From NCBI GenBank assembly GCA_033065855.1, contig JAVXUO010000473.1, positions 434,001-498,000 of the forward strand: a DNA stretch of 64,000 nt, given 5' to 3'. Below the pieces are notes generated by a model that was not told the origin of the DNA, made no database searches, and saw only the letters and a program-made list of their open reading frames with translations. A program made the position numbers and the translations under genes. The stretch comes from Escallonia rubra. Lineage: Eukaryota > Streptophyta > Magnoliopsida > Escalloniales > Escalloniaceae. How positions within the stretch are numbered: the stretch's first letter is position 1; the number at the start of each line of letters is the position of its first letter. Shown here piece after piece: positions 1 to 11,680 of this stretch.

Positions 1-3000
1 AGACAGATTAAATGGACAATCAAATACAAGAAAAAGTGTGCAGTAAATACTCACAAAGCCCAATCCTCCAAATCTGTCTTCTCCATATCTTCCGGTGATT
101 CCAGCCACAGTGTAACCCTTGCAATAGTGCTTGAAGAAAGCTTTCTGATAAGGGAGCTCAAGAAATGCTGCGGTGATATTGCCGCTCACAAATTCCTCGG
201 GGTATTCGTATTCAGTGCTAACATTCCTAATGTTTTCAGACTTAAATTGAAGCACATCCTCCAAGTATCTCCTTACAAACGAATCACCGTCGCAGCCAAC
301 TTTTGCATTGGTCTTCTTTAGCCATTCTACGTCGGTCACATTTGGCTCGAGTTGTTGCATGGTGAGCATCGAAGATAGGCTGGCGGTGTAGCTTGAGTTT
401 AAGGCCAGCACAACAAAAAGCCACGCCAAGACTACTACGCGGGCATAATTGTTATGAACTTGTTCTCCTGCATGAACAATATATAGGTTATATTATGAGT
501 ATACACACTTCATTTTTATGGTACTCTCTTCTTCATTGACTGAAGGATAAATAGTACTACCTTTTTAGTGTTTTAGGTTCTTGTTTTTAAAGATAAGTTA
601 TGTGCAGTTAGAATGGGTGCAGGTGGTACTCTCTCCCAGTACACCACCACTTGCCATTCTTACGCTACCCAAGTTTCCAGTCTTGAAGAAGATGTGACAT
701 GAATGTTGTGGTAAGAAGGTACAGATGAACCTAAAAATAGAAAAGTGCAGTAAACAAAATGAAACGTCATCTTGTCAAATTAAAGATCGCTGGATCGGAG
801 CTCACACCTCTGAATGCTCTCAATTGCTATTCTCAGTAACCTATGACAGAATCATAGCATCAATTTGTGCACAAATTTTGTCAACAGATTACTAGTATCT
901 AATCAACGTGGACAAACTTAATTCAAGGAATGGAAAAAGGTTGGAATGAGGCTTACTGTGAGCAAAGAAAAGTGCAGTGGAGGTAAACCAAAATGCGGTG
1001 CCTAGCTGGCTCAGCCATGGGCCTTCAAATTCTGGATTTGATCTACCCTCCAAAAGCCAGACTATCATCACCGTGTACATCAACATGACAGCGGTCAATA
1101 CCCACATTTTCAACGTGAAAGGCTTCAAAAACATCCATGCTTTCTCAGGCTGGGGCTTCAGTGTAACTATCATAGTCAAGCCTGAGTCAGTGAACGGCTG
1201 AGTGAAGTCGACACGTTTTGAGCGGTCGGCTAGTATGGTTACATCGCCAATCACAGCATCATAACTCTTCAAATCAAGTTGGAAAATCAGTAATATTAAT
1301 CAGAAACTAAAAAGTTGGACATGGAGAGATAAATAAAAGCACTAGAGCTTCATTTTTGTATCTTACTTCTAATCTTAGCAAAGTGTTCCTCAAAAGTTTT
1401 CTGGACTATGGAGAAGATCTTTACCCGAGGGTTGTGGTTTATAAGCAAAACCCTGTTAGATTAGGATATTACCTTGCATTGCATTATAGTATATATAGGA
1501 TATTACCATATGTCCATTTACGAAGACTTTGAGATAGCATGCTAGAAATGCAGTCCTTACCTTGTTAGCCACATGATTGACCAGGTCATCGTAGGTACCA
1601 TTGTAGGGGAAAAATTTATAAGGCAGGGAATAATTTTTCTCCAACTGTTTTAGCACCTCTTTGAAAACTTTAATGCAAAAGCCGTCGTAGTCGTCCTTCG
1701 AACTTCCATTCCCTGCAACCTTCACAAATTTTTCAAACGAAGTTCTGGCCGGAACTCCGATATTCATCGGCCTTGCATTAGTAGGCATTGACCATCCCTT
1801 AGGAACTCGCTTTAGATCTCCTGGCCAATTCACTAAACCACTTAAGACTTCCATGCTATCCTTTCTGATTTTCTCTCTACCATTTTCACGAATGAGCCCC
1901 TTCGAGAAACCAAACTTGGATGACCAAAACCCAAGCTCTTTGTACCGCTTTCCTATGACATTTACAATCCTAAATTCAGAGGACTGCAATGAACTTCTAC
2001 CAGAAAAGAGAATATCTCCGCTTAAACCTTTGAAATGGAGAGATAAAATAGCTTCAAGAAGCGAAGTTGAAGTTGTGTTGGCACCAACTAATTTCTCTAT
2101 GGCATTTGTAAGGGCAACAATGCTATCATGTGCTCTTAGGGCATAAATTCCCATCTCAGAGAAGTCTTCCTCAGGGTATTCTGCAAGAAATTTTAGCCTA
2201 AACTGGCGCTTAAATTCATTGAAAGGCATACTTCCCTCAAGAAAGTATGTCTTGATTCCTAGAGCACCTTCCATAGAGGAAATAACAGACGTATTCACCG
2301 ATTCAAGGAGGCTCGCAATTTCATCTGTCGTTATCCATGCTGAATCTTTCCCCATAAGTCCAATTTCCTTTGCTTCTTTAAATAGATGAGTTGCCATTGA
2401 AAATGAAGAATGAAGAACAATAAACACCCTAGACTGTTTGTTTAACAACTTAGTGACCTCGTCACGAACGTAGCTTTGTGGATTGGATAGAGAAGAAAAT
2501 GGGGGAAGAGCTAAACGAAATTCTATCTCTGCGCCAGCATCTCGAAGTGCCTCAGCTAGTGCAGCAAATGTCCCTGAATCGCCACCATAGTTGTCAACTT
2601 CATAGATCGGTATCACCCATCGCCAATTGAAGGAGCCGACAATAGCTGCAATACATTTGATTTGCTCAGTAACATTGCTTGAAAGCTGTACCAAATAAGA
2701 CGACTGTGGTGGCACGAGTGGCAGTGTAATGGCAGATGACGTGAATGAAATAACCGGCACTTTCGCTTGTCTTCCAACCTCAGAAACCAAAGTTGCTTCC
2801 TCCCATGTCTCCATGCCAATAATTGCTTGCACACCCCTCTGTCTAATAAGTTCATCAGCTGCAACAGAAGTTCAAAATGGCCTTGAATATTATTATTTGC
2901 AACAGGTTAACTACCACATCTTCAGTTCACCGTGCAAAATAAATAAAGTCCTGTAATATGCCCTGAGGTTAAGTTATACTCCGTAGTAGTCAATGAGGAT

Positions 3001-4605
3001 ACAAAAGTCAGTTTGGCACAGTTTTTGGTTGTGGCTATGAAAATTTTCCTTTAAGGATAGTAAAATGGCGATCAAAATCCCTTCCTTGTTACCATAGTAC
3101 GCCAATAAGGCCTAGCCGGAGAGGGGATTGGATGGAGCTGACTAGGATTTAATGTAGATTCTTCATGTGCCTGCATGTATGGAAACTTCCCTTTTTTCCC
3201 TTCTTGGTGGTTGGAATAAATGGCAGGATCATATGGTTCTGATATATCCAACCGGCAGGAAGTATTGTGCCTCAGAGACCCGACAAGGCCTTCACATACA
3301 TCTGAGCCCTTGATTCCCTATGTTGGGGCCGAAGCTCACGGGAAACTCGCGTGTGATACACATGCAAGGTAAGGATGTAAGTTTGTCCCTGACAAGAAAC
3401 GACGGGCAGGGGACTCAAACCCAGGTGGTGTGCCTGAATTGAGAACCTGGGATCCACTGAACCAACTCCTTATACGAACACTTCACCATGTGTTTTCTAT
3501 GCTTTTCGGCATAGGGTATATTGGAGCGGACCACCACGAATTGAAGACCATAAACATAGTCTATGCTTCACCAACCCTTTTGTTCGGAGCTATAAGAAAC
3601 AAGAGGAAGAAACTTAAACGTTCCTGTCAATACTATGTAGTGACCAGGAAGGAGATGATTGAAATATGAGCTCTTACAATCTTGAACAAGGCTTCTACAG
3701 TGAGGCTTGAGTGGGCTCTCTCTGAATAATAAAAGACTATGCTTCGGGCCAATAAAATATAGAGGAAACTCTTAAAGGTTGGACTCTTTAGCTATAATAC
3801 TGGAACTGGAATGGTACCTCATCCCTGAAGTGTTAATTGGCATCCGCTAGAGCCTCTAATGCCCAAATGTTTGGTCCCAAAGTTGTTAGAAAAGGGGATA
3901 ACGCAAGGTACTAAGTGGGTATTTGTGTGAAATCACTTTCTTTTTGCTCCTCTTGCTGCTTGGTTATGCTGCTTGAGTGGTTTTTTTGCTTGGTTTCGTA
4001 CTTTTCGTCTTTTTACTTGGTTTTCTTCTTGTTGGATCTGTTGGAAGTGCCGTGTTTGTTTTCTTGTATGTAAAATCAGATTAATCTTTTCAAGACAAAT
4101 AAAGACCCGAAATCTCATATGCAAAGCAGGAAGCTGGAAAAAGATGATGATTTTTTAAAATTTAGTCTATATTGCTAAGCCTAATGGGCAGTTCTTATTC
4201 AACTATTCCACATCAACGCTAAAACCCAGGAAATGGAATTTTAGCAGAATAGATAAGCGAACAACCTAGTACCAAACCAGCTAACAAGAAAGACCGAGTC
4301 ATGAAAGGTGTTACCAAAGACCTACCGGCATAAGCTGCTTGAAGGGGCGTTGATCGCCAGTTCTGCTCGTGAAAATGAAGAGATACCTTGTGATAGCTTG
4401 ATGAACGGTTGTAATACTGAGCAGCTATTTGCATGCCTACTTTTGCTTCTCTCCCGATTCTTGTATCAGCGTTGACAATAGCACCCACGTTTATGGTTTC
4501 GCTTTGAGCTGCGTCTATGGGGGTTACATGTTCCAGGGCGAGACTGATTAGAAGAAAAGTGCTCACCATCACAAGGAAAGGCATTTTTGGCAGCACCATT
4601 ACCAA
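1..4605 (-). CDS. GLR: Glutamate receptor-like channel, copy A (exons 1-4; last exon outside window)
   Basis: A plant ligand-gated cation channel of the ionotropic glutamate receptor family, expected in plasma or endomembranes and involved in calcium entry. Minus-strand exons are 4326-4605, 1561-2858, 957-1266 and 55-467, all with GT/AG borders and matching phase. The start ATG at 4605 opens a hydrophobic signal peptide of about 33 residues. The amino-terminal ligand-sensing domain fills exons 1-2. The S1 half of the ligand-binding domain starts near residue 457 and ends in exon 3 with the motif FTQPFTDSG. M1 and the pore loop (WFTSTALFFAHRE) follow, and exon 4 holds M3 with the gate SYTASL. 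The extracellular part most resembles Arabidopsis clade II (GLR2-type) by recall. I see no disruption in the visible exons. It has two more codons in exon 2 than GLR-B. The final exon (end of S2, M4, C-tail) would lie left of base 1. Confidence 0.93.
3180..3475 (-). mobile_element. Probable tRNA-derived SINE in intron 1 of GLR-A
   Basis: On the minus strand the segment begins near 3475 with a box A-like stretch (TTGGTTCAGTGGATC) and has a box B-like stretch, GGGTTTGAGTCCCC, at about 3407-3421. This resembles the RNA polymerase III box B of tRNA-derived plant SINEs. It lies in the same orientation as the host gene, inside the 1467 bp first intron (2859-4325). This is also the part of the intron where the duplicate copies differ most. 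The tail end is unclear, so the lower boundary is approximate. Confidence 0.5.
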
Positions 4606-4705
4606 GCACGTACTCTATATAACTTTCCTGTCTTTGAATTTTAAGGTCATGTGAGACGAGAGTCTGATCTGAGAAGCTTATGAGAGTTGACTTGGACAAC
4701 GGTAG

Positions 4706-4713
4706 TATATATA
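4706..4713 (-). promoter_or_regulatory. TATA box of GLR-A
   Basis: TATATATA about 100 bp upstream of the ATG at 4605, on the minus strand and in the expected position for a plant core promoter. The matching site in copy B is at 51697-51702. Confidence 0.5.
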
Positions 4714-4779
4714 GACAAATTCATACACATATATGTTGATGGGAAGCTACTCGGAAGTTGGCAAACTAGAATTATCATA

Positions 4780-5430
4780 CATCTTACCGTCTAATTGGTG
4801 ACAAAGTTTATTTGCTTCGACCCCAAGGAAGAGCGACGTGGAGATAATTGCAAAATATTACTCCGACCCACTGACCGATAATTGTTACATCTTACATATT
4901 ACTTCGTTCATGCATTGTTGCAATCACTATCTGTTAATTTATTGATCTATATAGGACATTCTATCGCAATCACATTCCCTCCCCTTGGCTATGGTCTCCC
5001 CCGTGATGGGTAAGTACACGGTAACATGTTATAATTGTTATTGTTGTTTGTGTCTGGTTATGTTGTTTGTGTCTGGTAAGTACAAAGTAATATAACGTGG
5101 TCCTTGTTATGTTGTTTGTGTCTGGTAATAGTATGGGTAAATTGCACCAAAAAAAAAAAATAGTATGGGTAAATGCATAATAACGTGTCATTCTTCTTAG
5201 TGTCTAATTGGTGGCTCAGTTTATTTCCTTCGACCACAAGGAAGAACGCTGTTGAAGATAATTCTCACATATTATTCCGTTGAAGAACGATGTTGAAGAT
5301 AATTCTCTCCCATTTGTTCTAGGCTTCCCCATTGTACGTGATGGGTGTGGTAGTATGGGTGCAATGTGGTCACTATCATGTTGTTTGTGTCTGGTAATAG
5401 TACAGGTAAGTGCATAATAACTTGTCATTG
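4780..5430. repeat. Short direct repeats upstream of GLR-A
   Basis: Two related blocks near 4788-4850 and 5202-5260 share the phrase GTCTAATTGGTG followed by a TTCGACC-CAAGGAAG segment. Between and after them the phrase TGTTGTTTGTGTCTGGTA recurs at about 5050, 5066, 5110 and 5380. Copy B holds only one block and one phrase (51779-51965), consistent with a deletion of several hundred bases between direct repeats. No gene is visible from 4720 to 6480, which is AT-rich. Confidence 0.7.
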
Positions 5431-6498
5431 TTCTTTTGGTCTAATAAATAATTTCTTCGATAATTAAAGGAATTTTTTTTGACATCATATCCTCGTGTTT
5501 GGACCGCAGTATTTATAACTTGGAATTTTCATTTTTGCTCCATGAGTACCAATCACCGTTATTTTGTGTTACTTGGGAGTTGGGCCACTCCTTCCTCATG
5601 CAGATGTCGCTGTTAGTATCGATCAATGAAGATATTTTGTGTTAATTTTGTTCTCTTTTCAACTTGTTTTTTTGAAAGTCAAAATATATGTGGACAGGCA
5701 AATACTTGATTTATTCATTGCTTCCTTCCTAGTTTAACTTCAATTCAATACAGCTTGAATTTCAAAAACGAAAAACTTTGGCAGCTAACATGATTGTAGA
5801 AGATAGTTACAGCTTATCAATAATTTTTTATCATTAAATGTATTGAGTGTCCTTTTTTTTTAATCCTAAAAAGCCACTCCTGAGAATTTTTGCTGCGAAT
5901 ATTATTAAAATTTTTTATCATCAACATTGAGCGACTATTAAATACTGCTGTATAAGAAATTACAACTGTTTTTTTTTTACAACCAAAATAGTAGCAAAAA
6001 CTTATCTTCCAAAAACATTACGAGGGATGAAATTTAAGAACATATATACATATATATATATGCGGGGAGTAAGCTCGTGGAAACATTTCCGTCGGCAACA
6101 TAAAAGAGAGTGCCAGGGTGTATCTTTGAACGGTTCAAATGCTGAATCACCTTAGAGATTCTATATGACTAATTAAATAATAATCATTTTAGCATTAAAT
6201 TGAATTGGGCTGACTTCAGTTATAATTGAGAAAGTTCCTAGATGCTAACACTTGAAGAAATTGACATTGTCTTTCTTTATTTGGTTAGTTTTTGGGGCTG
6301 GTTGAGGTGTCACACATGGCTCTCTGGTTATTTTCCATGCTTACCTCCTGATATAATAAAAAATGACTCCAATTATTAGAATATACTTGACATTTAGGTC
6401 AATTACGATTTATTATATAAATAAGATTCTTAAAGAATTTTAACATGATCCCTTAGGATTTGGCCTAAAGCCCAACTTTACATCCATGCCTGCATAAA

Positions 6499-6560
6499 AG
6501 GGTCCCCCCCCTCCTCCCCCTTCCCCCTAGGAGGGGGGGGGGGGGTGGGTGGGTTGGGGG
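6499..6560. repeat. C-run/G-run self-complementary tract
   Basis: A C-rich block with T interruptions is followed at once by CCTAGG and a long G run, so the two arms can pair as a hairpin, and the G-rich arm could form a quadruplex. The copy B equivalent at 52983-53035 is shorter in both arms. Run lengths are probably unreliable in the assembly. Confidence 0.7.
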
Positions 6561-6689
6561 ATATGTGGACAGATTCACACACAAACAAACATTATCTTTT
6601 ATGCTTTTTCAAATCTTATATCTTATAGATGCGCTCTGACTTACGCATCAGAGATTAATCCGCCGGTAACCCCACCCGACAGCCGCTCG

Positions 6690-7560
6690 TTTTTTCTCTT
6701 GCAGGTCATCGTTCCAAGTTAGGGTTCCCGATTATATTCTTAGCAGTAATAAATTGACGCCATCCGTAGGATCCACTAGCCTAGCTGATTGACCTCAAAA
6801 CAATTCAACCATATTGTAATACAAAAGAATTAACTCAACAAAAGTATCATAAGCCGGCGATGGCAATGCATCAGAACCACCGAGAGAACGACCGATGTGG
6901 GTCTCTAATCCAATAGTTGTAAAAAAAAATACCGCCGATCACTGGTCTGTGGAGAAAATTAAGAACTCGGTAAGCAATAGTCACATATTAAAGGAGCCAC
7001 CGGGCGTCACCACTATCAAAACGGTCCAACGTCTTCACTGTAAAACAAAGAAGAAGAGGAACAATTTGAAGCTCGCAGCTGCACAACGGCCTCCACTGTC
7101 GCAATCCACGTACCGCGACATCACCAAGGAACTGGCCGGTGGGCTGGCCTTGCACACAACAGCCAAGTAATTACCTGTTGCGGTGGCAAATTATCAATAG
7201 GGAGGGAGCTACAAAAACCAACACCAACACACACACATGAAAGCAACGCTGCTAAGGACAGTCTCCATGGCCACAAAATCTCGGGACGGGCACCCCCACC
7301 AAAGTAAGCTACCCCACTGCCGTCATTTATGGTACCGCCAAGGGTAGCCATCCATAACGCCGCTGGAGTCCTAACCCCACTACAACCATCCACAGGGGCA
7401 CTGCAGTCACGGGCACCAAAAACCATCGCCGCCATTACAACGCCACCATAGCAACAATCATATGAAAAAATGAGCAGAGAGGAAGAAACGGCAACAGCAA
7501 TGCCGCCGTCGCAGCCAACCAGCGCAACTGCTAGCGCCAATCGGCATAACCACCGCAATA
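6690..7560. other. Uncharacterised intergenic block with a conserved 91-codon open frame
   Basis: A plus-strand frame at 6895-7170 encodes 91 residues, basic in its centre, and stays open with few changes in copy B (53356-53631). I recognise no domain. The overlapping minus-strand frame (7121-7558) is rich in Ala and Val and is disrupted in copy B by the hAT-like insertion. Just upstream, copy B reads CAACAGTGGTATCA, which resembles the end of an LTR followed by a tRNA-Met primer site, so the block may derive from a non-autonomous retroelement. Confidence 0.3.
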
Positions 7561-7581
7561 AAGCTGCTCATCGCCTCAATT

Positions 7582-7805
7582 ATTGAAAGAATTAGTCTTT
7601 AATTTGTATTTTCTATAACAAAAATATTAGCAATGACTAAACGTAGCAAAAGAATAGTAAATAATTGAAAGTAATTTTGTATAAAAAGTCTTGATAAAAT
7701 TATGTCATCTAGAGTAGTAAAATGATATAAAAATAGCAGGTCCGCGAGAGTTACGAAAAAAGTCGTCGTCCTAAAGATATTATCGCATTCCTACATACAA
7801 GTGTT
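7582..7805 (+). repeat. Dispersed repeat, unit 1 of copy A
   Basis: About 225 bp beginning TTGAAAGAATTAGTCTTT and ending near GTACAAGTGTT. It is clearly related to 14622-14850 in the same orientation, with shared blocks such as TGACTAAACGTAGCAAAA and AAAGATATTATCGCAT. The family is unknown. Confidence 0.7.
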
Positions 7806-8480
7806 TGTTGGAAGTTTTAAAACTTCCATTTATTTGAATTTAAATTGAAGGGTTGTAACCCTTTATTTTGGTGTTAAGAGTTATGACTCTTATTTAATAT
7901 TTTTCTCTCCCTATATATAAAGGGATATTATTAAAAAATAATACTTACAAAAAAAAAAAACTATCATATTGAGATTTATACTTTACTATATACTTTGTGA
8001 TATTTTTTTCGTGGGCAATTGATCGGACGGGTTCGAAAGTCTTCCTGTAGTCGTGCTATCAGAGGAGACGCCGCTGTGAGCCTTTGGGTTAAATTTTGGA
8101 TCGTTGTTCCTCATTAGAACCTGCACGAAAGGAGACAACAACAATTTTAAGTCAGCGAATTTCATTCGTGTCTCTCACAGGCCAGCGGTTCTTTCACTTT
8201 AATTATTTATCTATTTTCAACATATATATATGTTATGTGATTTGCATACTTCGAATCTGATTTTATTACTGTCATCATATTTTCGACAAAGTTTTTAGTT
8301 TCAAATTTTCAGTTTTAAACTAACAGTTAAAATCGCTGTTTGAATAAAGTTAGTTTCTGAAATTTGAAACTGTTTGAACAAGGTTGTTGCATATATTGCA
8401 TTTTCAAATTGTTTGCGTTCTTCCCGCATTTTACCGTCATCTCCTGCGCTGCACTTTACTGACATCCCACTGCTTGGGTG
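7806..8480 (+). other. LTR-like sequence, limits uncertain
   Basis: Starts with TGTTGGAAGTTTTAAAAC, has a TATATATAAAGG promoter-like box near 7913 and a Copia-LTR-like composition. I could not find a convincing CA end with a target-site duplication, so a solo LTR is only a possibility. The copy B match starts at 55313. Confidence 0.3.
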
Positions 8481-11460
8481 TTGGTTAATTTGTTTGCATT
8501 TGGTTTAGACACCACTGTCTGCGTTTTATCTCACAGGCCTTTGTTCAGTTTTGTTCTATCTTCATTCCCATTATCCAGTTGTTTAAAGAACTCCAAGGCA
8601 TTGTTTTCATCATTGCTTTCATCATCAATATTTATATTACATTGCATACGAATTGCCTTGAATTCCTGTGTATGGTACAGTGGCTATATATGCTTCATTT
8701 ACATATCCCAATCTGTTTTAAGGCTTTGAAACGGTGCATGTTCAATTTTGAAGCCACAGTTAGCATTTTCATTTTGACGGGCCAACATTGTTTTCCTTAA
8801 AGAGGCACTACAAGTTTTTTTTTTGGTACTCGGCACTACAAGTTTTAAAACCTATTTCGTAGCAGTGAACTGAAATTTTGTTTTAATAGTTGTTCTTGAA
8901 ATATTGTGCTACAATAATTTTGAGTGTTTAATTGTTTGTGCATGAGTAGAATTATTTATTGAGATTGCAGTTTATAATTTTGCAGTTAAATTATTCTTTG
9001 TCCCTTATAATCCCTAATGGCACCACTAGAGGAAGCCCACACTAAAAGGGTGCTACTTTTATCACGAGTCACGTTCTACGGGTTGTTTCTACCCAGTGAA
9101 CCTTCTTCATGGGATCTACAATCACAAAGGATGGGTTAGGTGACTCCCTGTGGGCTCACCCCATCCGCCCCAGGTGAAAAGGATCTAGTCTCTGGCGCTA
9201 CTCACGAGGCAAATTGCATAGCTTTTTATGAAGCCTCTATAACTTTTTTTTTCTTCGATGAAGTATCACAAGTTTGCAAAATTTTAACGGCCCAATAGTG
9301 CACATCGAAGCAACATTATGGATCTCATCAAGTAAATCAAGTTTCAGTGATACCATTCACTTAACATCAAAGATGATACTAGTCAGTAGCCTCACTACTA
9401 CGAATCAAACCTTTGATCGGTAGTCTACTACTAGGAACTAGTCTTCAACATATTATGACTAGTAGTCTTTTACGTAATAGGAGTCACATTTTCTTCAACA
9501 TGTGTCATACTTCGCATAACATAATCTCACATCAATAGCAACTTCATAAAAATCCTCTGATAAATTTAAAGAATTTTGAATTTCAATTCTGAAGCTTTGA
9601 AAAAGCTAGATAAAACACATTTGCAAATATATTTTCAAATTCGCAATCGTATTATAAATATTTGGTATCTAAGATTTAAAATACCAAAAAATTCAACGCA
9701 CCTCATATTCTAGAAATCAAAACTTAGATACCATTTGAAATAAATATAAATATCACAACTATAAATATCAAAACACTAAGATAATCAGAAGTCAAAGACT
9801 TCGATTATCATGATTTAACATCGTTAGCAAAGCATAATTTCTATTACAAGACTTGCGTAACACTTTTTTTTTTTGCACAATTTAAGCTCAGTTATACTGA
9901 ACAACTATATATGCTCAGAGATCCAAGCTAGCAAAGCTAAGTGCAAAGAACAGAAAGTACATGCATGAAATATGTTGTATAATCTCACTACTTGTACATT
10001 CACGCAACATGCTAAAATATACTGTACTTGAAAACTAAGAACATACTAATGTTGTTATTAAGATCTTCTTTGTTTGTACATGACTCAAGAGATTATAATT
10101 GTGATCATATCATGTACTACCCCCCCCCCCCCCCCCCAACCCCCAAAATTCGGAGCCATGTAGTTATTAAAGAATTTAACATTGAAATAAGGATTTCTAT
10201 TTTTTAAATAATTTTGTCAAACAATTTATTTTATAGACGCACTCAACAAAATAAAACCCGCTTCAAGTTACTTGTTCTACAAAAATCGAGAATCCCATGA
10301 GAATTTTCCTCTCTTGAAAGAGAAGTCCATAAACTGACTTTAGGTGGTTTACCAAACTATAACTCTGTGTAAAATTAAAAAAAATTCCTTTTTCTTTTTT
10401 CAAACCAAAACCATGTGTCAAAAATTAGAAAAGAATAAGTGTGGGTATTTTTCAAGATACAACTGCTTATATACAAACATAATATTCTACAAGTAAAGAC
10501 ATCATTGTTATAGTCACTAAATATTATGTCCTGAGAAGGTCATAACATGGTATCACTACATCTTTATATGAAGTTTTTATTTACTTTAGCATAAACCTTC
10601 TGAAAATGATCCAAATTTGTTTTTCCAAAAAAAAAAAATTTGTATTATTCTAGTACATGACTTTACCCCCACAATTCTTAGCCTTGTTACTTTGCAGTGT
10701 TTGACAACCCAGTTCCTTCTTGAATGGGTTAAATTCTAGACACGTTTTGTACCTTCCTTCGCCATCACATTTTAATATAAAATCTTAAAGTCTTGAAAGA
10801 CCGTTGCCTCTTAATCTATTCGGTTCTAAACATAACGATCTTTTGTTTTTTCTTTTATTTTTTAAACACAATATCTTAAGAAGTCTAAAGCAATAGTATG
10901 CATTTCAAAACGTGTTGATATGGCTATTATGGGAGCCTCTACGGAAATGAGTAATCAATCAAACTATAAGCAAATATTTACAAGCATGCACTAACAAGCA
11001 TATCAACATAATCTGAAGATCAAAATGCAGTATCCATTTCCAATTGGGTGTATCTCCATATATTATTCGTTCTATGGTGACAACTTCATGATATCAAAAT
11101 AAATTCTATTGAAAAGGATGTATAACTTTAGATTACCAAATCTTTTCTTAAAAAAAAACTTGTCAAAAGCTTCGGATGAAGCAAATCCCAAGCAACAGGG
11201 AACTTTAGTGCCATTCAAGAGTTGACTCAGGCAATTACGATAGAGCAAATTTTCTGCTCACGTAATTAGTCATCTTTCGATCTAAACAGTACAAAGACAA
11301 AACAATGGAATTCGAGACGGTCATAGCAAAGTTGATCGACAACTTCAAGAACCGAACAAAATAGAACCTCTTATGCCATGTAAGCTTTGACACCATAGAT
11401 ACACACATCATAACATTGTGCATACAATTCCCACATGGTAGAATTTTTGCCTACTATTAC
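8481..11460. other. Intergenic DNA without recognisable genes
   Basis: AT-rich sequence in which I see no supported gene. Open frames near 8478-8800 are short, overlapping and low in complexity. A C homopolymer of about 18 bases lies at 10121-10138. A GC-richer patch sits at 9010-9210. All is shared with copy B (55988-58950). Confidence 0.6.
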
Positions 11461-11478
11461 TCAAATACGAGTTGCAGT

Positions 11479-11497
11479 GCACACGCAACGCGTGTGC
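11479..11497. other. Perfect 8 bp hairpin
   Basis: GCACACGC, loop AAC, GCGTGTGC. It resembles the hairpin near Helitron 3' ends, but no CTRR terminus sits at the usual distance on either strand. It is conserved in copy B near 58976-58994. Confidence 0.5.
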
Positions 11498-11680
11498 GAG
11501 TGAGATGATAAATTTTCTGAAAATTTTAATATTAAAAAGAGTAGTTAACATTACGTTATCAAAGAGAATCCATTTAAATTAAAAAATATATTATATGTTT
11601 TTATCCTCAAAATGGACACTCCACACGCTTCGCATGTTTACGGGAGCTCGTTTACTATATATATATATATATATATATAT

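Noticed and set aside
1853-2146. Plus-strand frames inside GLR exons (also 977-1201, 48838-49125 and others)
   Set aside because: Antisense shadows of the GLR coding exons.
4708-4900. Third GLR gene or divergent partner gene upstream of GLR-A
   Set aside because: No receptor domain or other coding signal was found on either strand between 4720 and 6480.
8478-8800. Two overlapping plus-strand frames of 73-83 codons
   Set aside because: Phe/Ile-rich, no domain; open status in copy B is expected at this low divergence.
10121-10138. C homopolymer as a functional site
   Set aside because: Simple homopolymer, probably of uncertain length, present in both copies; no further structure around it.
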